This document shows positions 32,301 through 42,189 of a stretch of 64,000 nucleotides of DNA, one piece after another (the first letter of the stretch is position 1; every line of letters begins with the position of its first letter). A model generated the notes under the pieces. It was not told the DNA's origin. It saw only the letters and a program-made list of their open reading frames with translations, and did no database searches. Source of the stretch: Ramazzottius varieornatus (lineage: Eukaryota > Tardigrada > Eutardigrada > Parachela > Ramazzottiidae). The translations under genes and the position numbers were made by a program. The DNA is taken from the NCBI GenBank assembly GCA_001949185.1, contig BDGG01000013.1, positions 817,226 to 881,225 on the forward strand. The letters run 5' to 3'.

Positions 32301-33575
32301 ACAAGGTAGGACATCCCTCTAGTTCGAGAACGGTCTACTCCGCGTGTGATAATTGAATGTACTGGCACGGGTTGTAATCTCTCATTGGTTTGTTTCAGCC
32401 GGGGATTTGGGGTGCTGGACGTGAACTACCGTGGCTCCAGCGGATATGGAAGGCAGTTCCGGCAGCAGCTCAACCAGAAGTAAGTCAAGAAAATGTTGAT
32501 CGGTGACCTTTGTATGGTTCGACGTTGTAGTGATCAGTGAAATGTAGAAAAGCAGTGCGGGTTCAGCTACTTTAAGCGCCGATGGTTTCTAGCTCTAGAA
32601 AATCTTCCGGTCACGAGCCAGCAGCTATTCTATGCGATGCCGCAAAATAATGTTTGTAGCGGAAGGCGAGCCTCTCTTTATTTGGTTTTAGGTGGGGAGT
32701 AAGTGATGTTGAAGATGCCGTCAACGGCGCCAAGTTCCTCGTCGGTGAGGGTAAAGCCGACCCCAACCGTCTCTGCATCACCGGTGGATCTGCTGGTGGA
32801 CTGTCGGTCCTTAACGCGTTGCTCCACCACGATACTTTCAAAGCCGGTACGAAAAGCAGGCTTCCACCCTGGTCAATCCCCTTTTTTGAAAAAGAAAAGC
32901 TTCCTTTTGTACAGCGTTCCTTTTGTTCCAGGTGCCAGCCACTATGGTGTGACGGACCTGGAAGCCCTCGTAGCAGAAACCCACAAGTTCGAGCTGAGGT
33001 ACTTGGATATCCTCGTGGGACCTTATCCTGCCACCAAGTCCGTCTACGAACAACGGTCCCCCATCCACAATAAGGAGAAGCTCAAGTGTCCTGTGATCTT
33101 CTTCCAAGGAACTGACGATTTCGTAAGGAAAACTGAATTCGTGTATTCTATATAAACGATAAACCGAAGAAATATTTAACCAATTTTTATTTTTATTTTT
33201 TCACGCGTTTTTGAGCTGAATTCTCCGTCCTCGGAGTGTGATGGGATGAGTTTTTCGTCTTTTACAGATTGTTCCGCCATCGCAATCAGAAAGAATGTTT
33301 GAAGTGATGAAAGCCAAAGGACTGCCAAGTGCCTTTGTGTTATTCGAAGGTGAGTCGGCGATTTTCGATCAGAAATTAAATATTCTATAATCGGGTTTAT
33401 TGATCGACCTTCTTGACTTTGGCCTTCTTTTCTTGCATTCTCAGGCGAAGGCCACGGGTTTACGAAGAAGGAAAATATCAAAAAATGCCTCGATACCGAA
33501 TACGCTTTCTACGTGAAGGTCTTTGGCATCTTCGCGCCCTACGTAACTTGTGATGTGCAATTTGAAAATGTTTAG
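29360..33575 (+). CDS. Prolyl-oligopeptidase family (S9) serine peptidase, acylaminoacyl-/dipeptidyl-peptidase type
   Basis: Multi-exon gene encoding an N-terminal beta-propeller and a C-terminal alpha/beta-hydrolase domain. Propeller landmarks are [15 protein letters not shown] (29751), [15 protein letters not shown] (about 30055-30210), [12 protein letters not shown] and [16 protein letters not shown] (about 31160). The hydrolase domain starts at about 32070: [27 protein letters not shown], the nucleophile elbow GGSAGG near 32780, the aspartate in GTDDFIVPPSQ (split by an intron at about 33120-33270) and the histidine in GEGHGF near 33450. The catalytic triad therefore looks complete. The first 50 residues are rich in Arg and Ser and lack acidic residues, which suggests a mitochondrial presequence (inference). 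The start is the first ATG of the frame. Three hairpin repeats sit in its introns. It is probably an S9C-type exopeptidase; the exact activity cannot be set from sequence alone. Confidence 0.92.
30646..30740. repeat. Hairpin repeat (GTGGCGCAC family), diverged single unit
   Basis: AAGCGGCGCATG at the left pairs with TTGCGCCACTTGGAAAACCG, followed by ATCTTGTCAAGTTTCTTCTC and CGAGCTC. It lies in an S9 peptidase intron. Confidence 0.65.
31275..31462. repeat. Hairpin repeat (GTGGCGCAC family), double-unit cassette
   Basis: Two hairpins: AAGTGGCGCACG/GCTTGCGCCACTTGG and GATCGTTTTCCAAGCGACGC/GCGTCACTTGGGAAAACGATC. The right outer arm is GTCGAGTTCGTTTGCCGA. It lies in an S9 peptidase intron. Confidence 0.75.
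31853..32030. repeat. Hairpin repeat (GTGGCGCAC family), double-unit cassette
   Basis: Two hairpins are seen: TAGCGCACGTCG/CGTGCGCCACTTTG and ACGTGGCGCACGTAC/GTGTGCGCTACTTGG. The outer arm GTTGAGTTCGTTTGCCGAG is at the right. It lies in an S9 peptidase intron immediately downstream of the exon ending in DFASGK. Confidence 0.75.
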
Positions 33576-34349
33576 AATTTCACTTCCATCCATGAAAACA
33601 TTCAGAGAAACTGATCGGAAAAAGTTGTCTTACTTTTATTCTGATTTTACTAACAATAAGGGAGCTCCTTACATAGAAATACGCCATTTTATCCGTGAGC
33701 ATACATTAAGACGCACATGCTCACGGTCAGTTTGTATGCAGGTGCATGCGGGAAAGCTTATAGGTGGCTGTTCGCAACTTTGAATGCTTCGGTTTCCGTT
33801 TACTGCTGGAGAGGATGTTGTAAAGAAAGTGTACAGCATTGCTTCGATGTGGAAAGGAAAATAGTTTACGAAGCTGGCAAAATTGAAATGTAACAGCATC
33901 TGGCATGTCTCGATGGCTCAGTCAGTACAAAAGAGATAGGATGGACAACTGGAAAACATGTTTTTAAACTGCCAGATAATTTGATCAAAATAACGTTAAG
34001 TACAAACAGGAGTCAGAAAACGGCCCGTAGCACGTAGCAGTAAGCGCCCGGGCATTAAAAAGACCAGAAGGAGTTAGCAAAAATACACGTTCCCACTCCA
34101 AGTACAAAACGACAGACGAAGGGACATCAATCAGCACTTCCGGCTATACAACGACGCAACACAAAAAAGTTTCTGTTGCAAAACAAACCCTCGGTAGATA
34201 CCTATACTTAACAGCATTCATCAGACTCGCTTTGGTTCGAGAAGCCGCGATAGTCATGAAGGAAAAAAGGATCGAATACCAAAGAAAAGTTAAGATAACG
34301 ACCGAGGAAACGATAGTTTGGCTTGATTAACGTCCCTGATTGAGTGACT
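33576..34349. other. Intergenic space between convergent S9 and CDC25 genes
   Basis: About 770 bp separate two stop codons facing each other, so this is mainly 3' UTR. A short 10-bp inverted repeat (CCGTGAGCAT/ATGCTCACGG, about 33691-33727) is the only structure noted. No gene. Confidence 0.5.
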
Positions 34350-35791
34350 TCATCGCCTCGTCACTGCTCTTTTTGGCGCTTTGCCTTTCGCGGCACACTT
34401 CACGCTGGCATCCTTGGCTTTCTTCTTGTGAGCTACCAGATCATTCTCGTGGCCGTCGGCAACCATCGGTTTGTAGAACGAGGGATCGCACATTTCCTGA
34501 AATACCAATAGTACAATTCTTCAGTCTGGAAAAATCACTAGAGATATCTCTCTTACCGGGAACCTCTCGAAAAAGGTTTTGTAACCTCCCGATAACAAGT
34601 AGATTTCCGGATAACTTAATTTGGGGTAGGACTTGACGTTGTGGTGGCGATCGGCGTTGCGAAGAAATCGGTACCTAGAAATTAACAAAATAATATTAAA
34701 TCCAATGGTTTCGGGAAATTCTGAAAAATAAACCGCAGTTCCTTTCCATAAACGACATGGAAAAATGACGAAGCTTACATTTCAGGTGCGCGTTTAGAAG
34801 AGAACTCGCAGTGGAAGACGATAGCTTTCTTCTTCCCGAAGTCTTCTTCTTTTTCCTTGAAGGCGAACTTTTCTCTCAGTTCTTCTTGCGTGTGGCAGTT
34901 GATGGCAGTCCTTATATGCCCACCATCGTATTCGTAGGGATAGCGGCAATCGATCACTTCCAGGGAGGACAGGTTTTCAAAGGGAGCTTCCCGCAAGATG
35001 GCCGATCTCAGCTGCAAACACAGAAAATCGCCAACGGTCAAAACCTCGATCTGACCAATCAATAAAATAACCGTACACAAATCAACCATTAAGGCTCACA
35101 GTTTCGGGTGTGATGCAGTTCAATTCCCGATTATTCGAGTCCGTGACGGTTGGAAGAACTAACTTCTGCAAAAAGAAACGTGGGGGGGGGGCCGGAGAAG
35201 GTGAAAAAGGTAGAGGGAAGTTACTTTGTCTGGATCGGAAATTTCTGTCCGCTTTCGAACAGGTAACGTCTGCTGGCTGAAGAGCGTAGTCTGAATTGTT
35301 AATTGATTACTTGATCGATCGTCAAACGTCTTCAGTTTCTTCGAAGTACTGCTCCCACTTTCTCCGCTGTTGTTGTTGCTCAACGGAAGCCTTTTCCCTG
35401 GACGGACGGGACCTCTGCCATTCAGGATGTATTCAGGGGTGAGAGGAAGCTGGACTAGACGCTTGTTGGACGACGACGAGGGGATGGGACTGACAATCTT
35501 CATCTTTTTCTGCACCAACTTCACCACTTCGTCCGAATTCGCTTTGGATGCCAAGTGGACTTTGGGGCTGTCTTCGTCGCTGAACGACCTGTAAAGAGCC
35601 CTTCTAGCTACAGAAAACTCTCCTCTACAAACTAGCGCTAAGAGATATGCTTTTACAATTGATCGTCCGAGTCGAAGCTGAGCTTGTTGGGCGCCATGCC
35701 CAGAATATCCTCATCTTCGTAGATTTCGATGGTGTTTTCCACATTCTGGCGATAACTCATCGAATCCCGTAACGCCATTCCTCGTCGATGT
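34350..35791 (-). CDS. CDC25-type dual-specificity phosphatase
   Basis: Activates cyclin-dependent kinases by removing inhibitory phosphates in the cell cycle. Exons on the minus strand: 35657-35791, 35225-35588, about 35093-35170, 34779-35011, 34557-34674, 34350-34496. The C-terminal rhodanese-like catalytic domain begins with LPTVTDSNNRELNCITPETV. It continues with SLEVIDCRYPYEYDGGHIRT and the active-site loop HCEFSSKRAPEM, a full C-x5-R motif. It closes with YPEIYLLSGGYKTFFERFP and MCDPSFYKPM, as in CDC25 proteins. The N-terminal half is Ser/Pro/Lys-rich and probably carries regulatory phosphosites (inference). The start is uncertain: an ATG at about 35776 (MALRDSMSYRQN) is in frame, and an upstream exon is possible. 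The tail is Lys-rich (HKKKAKDASVKCAAKGKAPK). Confidence 0.9.
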
Positions 35792-36904
35792 CTGGAAGAA
35801 GAAGATAGTTGTGGATAGATGCATGCAGGCAGAAGAATAGAAGGATAGAGTAAAATGGTAATGGAGGAAAAGAAGCCAACTGCGTCGAATCTGAAAAAGA
35901 TTTAATCTGCCTTGCAAAAGGAGAACAGAGAGAAATGGCTCGTTATGACGTTTTGACGGACAAAGGCGGGGCTTCCGGACCGCTCATCGGTTCCATTGAT
36001 TGCTTTGGTAGTCGCCAGAGTTTCTGACTCTTAGATTCATCAAAAAACCTATAAAAAAATGAACCCGCAGTTTAACTCGGTCCTTCTTTCACGTGGCGCA
36101 GGTTGTCAGTCAACAATACCGACCACGTGCGCCACTTGCTGTACGTTTTTCGGGTTACGTATTTTACTGATTGCGTTCCGAAAAGTTAGATTTGCCCCAT
36201 GTTGTTTGCTATAAGAGTATAAGCAGGGTCCGTAGTTTCCCTGAAGCTAAACAATGGTGTTAGCACCACAGTTTATTTTCGTTTGAGTACTTGAACTATT
36301 TGCGTTTAGAACGAGGAACTGAAAGCTCATAGTTTGGCAGCATATTGAAACTTGCGTCCATCGAAGCAATAATTATAGTACTCAGTTCACACTTTACCCA
36401 GGAATCAGAACGAGGTACGCCTCTCATATGCAGCGACAAAGGGATAAATTTGTTAAACTTTGATCACATGAAATCCCGAAAGTTCAAATCTAATATTATA
36501 AATTCATGGATACGGACATATTTTGTTCGACTAGGTTTTATTCTATTAGCTGACTCAGACATTCCAAACAGACAAAGAATTTTCTGGAGAGGTCGTCGGA
36601 GAGGCCGTCATGAAATTAAACCAGGAACGTAGGAACTTTCAGGAGGTGAGCGTCAAACTCACCGAGAGGATTATTCCAAGTCATGTTAAAAATAACTGCT
36701 TATAATAGTAATTCTTCTGGAAAGGTGTGTTTTGATTTCTGAGACACTTCAAACGCACGGGAAAAGCTGTTTTAGTAATTAGTCACCTTTACGTAACAAC
36801 GTATAAAACACCCTGCGTACTTGCAACGCAAGAAGTCATTTTCCAAGGTCCTCGTTTGAATTCCTTCAACGAGTAGTCCACTACCTCCGACTTCCTGGTT
36901 GAAA
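35792..36904. other. Intergenic region between divergent CDC25 and astacin-like genes
   Basis: Shared upstream space of two divergent genes, about 1.1 kb. It contains one hairpin repeat (36087-36150). No additional gene is supported; short frames at 35940 (+) and 36345 (+) have no features. Confidence 0.45.
36087..36150. repeat. Hairpin repeat (GTGGCGCAC family), single unit upstream of CDC25
   Basis: CACGTGGCGCAGG pairs with CCACGTGCGCCACTTG around a loop of about 27 bases. This is the only copy seen outside a recognised intron, although it could lie in an unseen 5' intron of CDC25. Confidence 0.65.
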
Positions 36905-38379
36905 ATGGGCGTCTCACTGACCACCTTTCTCCTGTTGGCTTCCGCCCTTCTTGGTAAACCTTTTCAGTGATGTGTCTGTTACGATCCTTCCTGACCACTT
37001 TGGTTCTTTTACAGGTGTAGCTTATGGCGCCCGAAGTAAACTCCGCACAACTAACACGGACGTCAAGTTTGGACGATGGAACCGCACCGGTATTCCTTAC
37101 TGCATCGACAGTTCATTCAGTACGTTTCCCTGAAGCTTTTTTTAAAGGATTTTCCGGGGCAAATTGATAAGACCCATCGTTTGATGATATGTAGACGTTG
37201 CAATTTTCTTCGTTGTAGCATCGACTCAGGCCCAAATGATCCAAGCAGCTATTGCCGTCATCATGGCCGACTTGAACTACTGCGTGGCCTGGACCCCGGT
37301 GGGGTGTTCCAGCCCCGTCTATAAAGTGCGCTTTACGTCTTTAACCGCCGGACCGTGAGTACCACTCTGCCCGTTGGTTTAGCCTGAATTTCGAATTAGA
37401 ATCAGCTATTGAACTATCCTAACCAATTTTCTTCTTGTAGAGGAAGTGCTCCACAAACGTACTGCTGGAGCTACCCCGGCGTCTATCTGGACCTGAGAGC
37501 TACTACCAGTGAGCAAATCATCTCCCTTGCCACAGGTCCGACTGGCTGCTTTGACGGAACCCTGCATAGTCTGATGAAGCCCATGGCCATCGCCATGGGT
37601 AAGCGGAACGAGCATCAACGTGGCGACCGTGACAATTTCATCACTGTGCAAAGCGGTAACGTGGCGGTACAAGTAAGTTGCCGATTGGAACTGACTTGGT
37701 CCGTTAATTATCCTTGCCAACAGTTGTGCCTTGTACTTTCAGAGCGCATACACCATGTATCCAACTGATGGCAGCCAAGCTTTCTGGGGACGCTTCCCCT
37801 ACGACTACTGCTCCATTACCCACAACCAGCCGGGCGACTTCGCGCTGCCAAATACTGCTGCGTTCACTATGCCCGCCGGCGCTTCTCCCAGTTTTATTCC
37901 CAAGCTTGACCGTCTCAGCCTTACCGACTGCAAGCTCCTCAATATGTTGTACGGCTGTGACAGTAGTGCCTGCAATCAGCGTAAGAAAACTTCCTCAGAG
38001 CCGATACTAGTGGATTGATATCCCGATGACCAACCTGATACTTCGACTTTTCCTTGCAGCTATCTGCACGGTACAAGCCACGCAAGCTGGCAGTGCAACC
38101 ACCATGGCTACCACCACGATGTCCAACTTGCCATGCTGCCCACAGGGCACATCTACCGGCATGACGGCAATGGTCACCATGTCCACTCCAACAGGGTCCA
38201 CTCCAACAGGATCCACTAGTACGGCTGCCACGAGTACCACTGGTTCCACCGCCACAACCGGTACAACACCCACGGGTATGACCACCATGCCGGGAGGTAT
38301 GACCACCATGGCGGCAGGCATGACCCCAGCTTGCGTTCCATGCGTGTGCACACCAGTTGGCGTGACTCCAGCGGGCTAA
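36905..38379 (+). CDS. Secreted astacin-like (M12A) protein with degenerate zinc site and mucin-like tail
   Basis: Six exons (36905-36953, 37015-37119, 37219-37354, 37441-37672, 37743-37980, 38060-38379) join in phase to 359 residues. The signal peptide is MGVSLTTFLLLASALLGVAYG. The astacin fold is recognised by FGRWNRTGIPYCIDSSF, TQAQMIQAAIAVIMADL, YCWSYPG and GTLHSLM, followed by EHQRGDRDNFITV and a Met-turn-like YDYCSITHN. In active astacins the zinc site is HExxHxxGxxHE; here the region reads HSLMKPMAIAMGKRNEH. Only the first His is kept: the catalytic Glu is Ser, the second His is Lys, and the Met-turn Met is Thr. It is therefore very probably a pseudo-protease. Almost no propeptide lies between the signal and the domain. 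The C-terminal 100 residues are Thr/Ser/Gly/Met-rich, suggesting O-glycosylation, and end with a PCCPQG and CVPCVC cysteine pattern. Confidence 0.88.
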
Positions 38380-38664
38380 GAGGATCATGCGTATACGTGA
38401 CCGTTATCTTTCGAGAATACGGCTGCTCGCACAACTTGATAATAAATTCTGTCTTTGAGTAACAACTGAAAACAAAATCTGAATCAAAATCTGATAGGGC
38501 TAAAGAGAAAAACAAAGCACAGTCTTAAGACCGTGGGTAATTTCCAAGCTAGGGGTCGCCCATCATTACTCTCCAATTAAGGTTGTTTACATTCGGTAGA
38601 GTATTGGTAGTGACGCTACGGCGAACGCCATGCTATTGTTCCTCATTAAGCGTGGACACAGTGG

Positions 38665-38907
38665 CTAGCATTCGAACAAATCAAAGGTTATTATGCTACA
38701 CTCCGGATAACCAAAATCTGATATCGTCCGAAAGTCATGCTTGTAGCCGTATACAGCATTCCAGCAGCTGGTCTTGTCGGTCTGTAACCGGAAGCCGTTC
38801 TCATCGAATTGCCTGGTTTCGGGCAATGGTTTCGCCGTAAAAAGCTTTAGTAAGCTTTGTGACGCGAACATGCACAAAACGGCTGTAAACCTAGTCTTTA
38901 CGGACAT
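38665..38907 (-). CDS. Small secreted cysteine-containing protein, paralogue A
   Basis: An 80-residue frame starting MSVKTRFTAVLCMFASQSLL, which looks like a signal peptide. It continues to TDKTSCWNAVYGYKHDF and ends GYPECSIITFDLFEC. The block TD(K/R)T-CWNAVYGYK is shared with paralogue B at 39527, about 600 bp upstream on the same strand, which indicates a tandem duplication. The ATG chosen is the one matching the start of paralogue B; an in-frame ATG further upstream also exists. No family is recognised. It may be shortened relative to paralogue B, whose reading continues for another 65 residues in a shifted frame. Confidence 0.55.
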   Translation of the reverse strand: MSVKTRFTAVLCMFASQSLLKLFTAKPLPETRQFDENGFRLQTDKTSCWNAVYGYKHDFRTISDFGYPECSIITFDLFEC

Positions 38908-39150
38908 TGCTGGGGGATCTGTAGTACAGTCCAGTGGACCTGTTTGACCGATTACTTCGATAGTTATAAAAGACAACAACCGGTTTATTTATCTTTGATA
39001 CAACATTTCACGTTACGGCTCCTCGGCATTCGACGATTTCTACTTCGATCGCAGGCTCTGGAGACGAATAAAGGAAAAGCGGAAAAGGAAACCGTTATCT
39101 TCAATGAGTCCTCCTTGATCGCCACGTGGTTCAATGATGTTGGAAAGTTG

Positions 39151-39527
39151 TCAATTCGATGCACGCTCCACAACTGCAGTGCAGTAGCTGGTTCCATCAT
39201 AAACCCAACTGCCTGTCCTCTCGTAACTCTCCCATATTTCGAAATAGGGAACCACTTCCACAACCTTGCCAGTCTTATCCGTACAGACGCATCCGCCATA
39301 GGACGTTAATTGGTAGACCCCGAAGGAAGTTCCGTCGTCGCTGCAGTTGGGGGGACGGTCGCTGGCTCGTCCTTGTAGCCATAAACGGCGTTCCAGCAGA
39401 TTGTCCTGTCTGTCTGTTGCCCGTATTTACCGTCTTGTCTGGCTAACGGGTTCACCCCAGCTAGCTGTAGCAGGTACTGAGACAGGAACAGGCACACAAC
39501 AGCAAAAGATCCAACCTTGGCAGCCAT
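39151..39527 (-). pseudogene. Small secreted cysteine-containing protein, paralogue B, frame broken at a G6/C6 run
   Basis: Begins MAAKVGSFAVVCLFLSQYLL (signal peptide) and continues to TDRTICWNAVYGYKDEPATV in one frame, which then runs to a stop at 39306. A shift at the six-C run near 39343-39348 opens a second frame. That frame reads NCSDDGTSFGVYQLTSYGGC, then VCTDKTGKVVEVVPYFEIW and TGSWVYDGTSYCTAVVERAS, before a stop at 39151. The second frame keeps cysteines and aromatic residues of a secreted domain and lines up with PEC in paralogue A. Either the gene is a recent pseudogene or the homopolymer is mis-called and the true product is about 125 residues. No known family is recognised. Confidence 0.5.
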
Positions 39528-39769
39528 TGCTAGTCAAACGTTTGATTTGCAGTATTACAAGTCGTTGAGATATAGTAGATAAAACTTCAGTGATAATATA
39601 CGCGGTATTCCGAATTTAGGACTGCAGCTGAATATCTTGCGGGTGAGTTCAAGGTTCACGTCGGTCAGGTTCGCAATTACTCGTTGGTGACCTAGGGAAC
39701 CTCATCGAAGGTCGCTTTATCAAGGTCAACACGGTTCACCAGTCCAGTAAGCGAAGAAAGGTCTCTCAT

Positions 39770-40390
39770 GTCCTTCACGGTAACAGAAAATAGGGAAGAA
39801 AACGGCCCAGAAGCGGTTTACAGCAATGAGGACGTGGCTGTTGAAGGTTGTTCCAACGAGCGCGGCATCCGGGTTCCGGTAGATGGCGCGAAGATTTTAG
39901 GCTTGATTGGTCCAAACATTCGACCTTGTTCCAGCGAAGTCAACGGCAGTGAGCCGAATATTAAAGCTAGGTGGACCCAGGAGAGGCTATTATAGTATGC
40001 GGCGAAGAAAATGCGAGCCGATCGGTAAACGGATGTGATGTAAAATAGAACCGCGTTAAGCAAGACTGTCGCTATTCGGATTGCGGCAAAATATGTCATG
40101 CTAGGTAGGGAAAGAAAAAGAGGTGCATGGGGAGACTGGTTTCCCGCAGTCGGGATGAAAGAAGTCTTGTTCGGGTAGCTAGGACGAGAAGCTGTGACTA
40201 TGGATAGTCGCGTTAATCGTGCAAGCTGCAATCTCGTATGAGAAGCTTCCGTCTTGTTGGATCGGGTAACAGAATCCTTTTCGCCGAGAGGACGGAAAGA
40301 CTTCAGTGGCCAAAAAACGATTCTGGACATACGTAGGGCATTTCCTAGTAGACAATAGCTGTTACATTGTGATTCATAAGGCACTGGTAG
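39770..40390 (-). pseudogene. Truncated rhodopsin-like GPCR pseudogene (TM1-TM3)
   Basis: The minus strand carries MTYFAAIRIATVLLNAVLFY (TM1), YYNSLSWVHLALIFG (TM2) and FGPIKPKIFAP. After a one-base frame change come ALVGTTFNSHVLIAVNRFWA and VFFP (TM3 and the DRY-box region, NRFW). Nucleotide and protein similarity to the pseudogene at 25905-26925 is clear (KIFAP/KIFCA, TTFNSH/WTFNSH, LIAVNRF/LIAVSSF). TM4-TM7 are absent. It is a truncated, frameshifted member of the same receptor subfamily. Confidence 0.7.
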
Positions 40391-42189
40391 AACGGACTCA
40401 TGGCGCCATGAAGCGGGAAAGCGCCAGCCATAGCCATTCGTGCATTAGTCAACTTGCATGTTCTAAAAATTAGGAATTAGAACAGAAGGATGTAAGCGCT
40501 GCATGAGCAAACTCGGAAAAATGCGGCAAGACCGCCGGAGAAAAAGCGATGACGAGGGAGATATTTTGAAATTTTAAAAAAAGGCAAGACCGCGTCAATA
40601 TTGTTCTTACACCGCATGAAGTTCGAGAAGCTCAATTAAACCCAGGTATTTCTCAAAAGTTCCAAAGGTATTCGTGTCAACAACTGTAGGACTAGACAAG
40701 CGGTCTTGCAGCAGAGCTTGAGTGATGTAGACGAACGAGCCCAAGTTGGAGTTAAGCAGGGATCGCGAGGAAAGTGCAGTTGAAACTGGACTCAGCATCA
40801 TGGTTTTATCTTGGCTCCTGGTCGGCAGATTCTGAATTGGCTGGACAGTTCTCAACAGCTGGTTTCTACTGGCGAAGTTTCCGCTCAAAATATTGTAGGC
40901 ATCGACCAGGATGTTCTCGCATAGCCGATGCCACAGTGGTTTGGACGGAAGTGTTTTCTGGATGGTCCAATAAGGCCGGAATGGACAATATCTGGACGGA
41001 GAAAGATGGCACCATTTTGGAGGAAATCCCAGAAGAAACCAACTGGAGTGGGCGGGAGAAAATGGGTGTACCATACTAAACTGATATGCATGATAAATTT
41101 ATGCCATAATACGGTTATGAGGGTCCCATGATCTTGACAGCTCATTTCTTGACTTTGAACGCTCTTCCATATCATAACCCATGATAAGTTCAAATCATCA
41201 ACCTATGTCGAAAGCTTTCGCTCATTGTTGACGCGCTGTGGAAGAATAGAAGACGAACGTTCATTGTCATGATTCTAGTGGATTTTCGCCTTGCGTGAGG
41301 TTATTGGCGAACTCTGCGCACATGAGCAGATAAAGTCGTTGTACTCTGAACGTTGTACTCTAATATCGATAGCTAGTATTGATGTCATGTTTAGTAATGG
41401 ATATTGCGACGCACGGGAAATTTAGCTCTGTACAAAGAGCGCTGAGAGTGGACCAACTTTAAGTAGTGACGATCTTCTTTTCCAGTGCACTGTCTTTAGT
41501 TCCGTTCTGACAAGGCGCTTCACAGGTGATACGCAGCTCTAAGTTAGTGCTTTTTCGATGAAGTAGCGCTTCGAAAGCTTTTGATGGTCGTCGCTCACAG
41601 CCAGTAGGAATGCCTTTTTCAACACCTTATATCGCTTCGGCTTCTGATCAGTAACGCCAGTTTCTTGTACAACTATCGATTAAAGTGATGACAGGGGTTT
41701 CCAAAAAGTTGTCGTTTCATCCCTGAGGTTTGACCGGTCACGTTGACCTGGTCGAGCAACTGGCCGCCGCCTTGGTAAGAAAAGTATCGTGTACCGCAGT
41801 TTTCATGTGTAACGACGTGGGCATGGGTCCGACCCTGAAATGGGCTGTCGACCCTGGAAGAGCCACGCCCATTTCACCTCAGCAAGTCTGAGCCTTCCGT
41901 CGAGCTCTGTTTGGTGGGGGCCGCAGAGGTCGCAGATTCAGTGGGAACCGATTTTAGATCAACCGCGGGACATCTTGCTGCTTGCGCTTGGGTTGTTCGT
42001 CTTTTTTCCGTGCTCAGGTTTCTGAATTTGTGCGGTACGTAGTCCAGCAAATATGGGTGTTGACTGCTCTCGGTGGTTTCGACTACGTGGCATGTGTGAT
42101 ATCGCTGTACTTGATACCGTGGAGGACACTTTTAGCGGTGAGAAGACCAGCAAACGGTGGGTAATGCGCTGCTCATTTGTGCTTTCGTC
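40391..42189. other. Intergenic stretch; one unsupported 155-codon minus-strand frame
   Basis: The minus-strand frame 40607-41074 encodes about 155 residues with a Ser/Leu-rich C-terminal half, but it has no recognised motif, signal peptide or splice partner. It could be a lineage-specific gene or chance. The rest, including the region directly upstream of the gustatory-receptor-like gene, shows nothing organised. Confidence 0.3.

Noticed and set aside
37939-38388. Minus-strand frames of 114-149 codons rich in Gly/His/Val opposite the astacin-like tail
   Set aside because: They are the complement of the Thr/Ser/Met-rich last exon; the plus-strand gene has consistent splicing and domain order.
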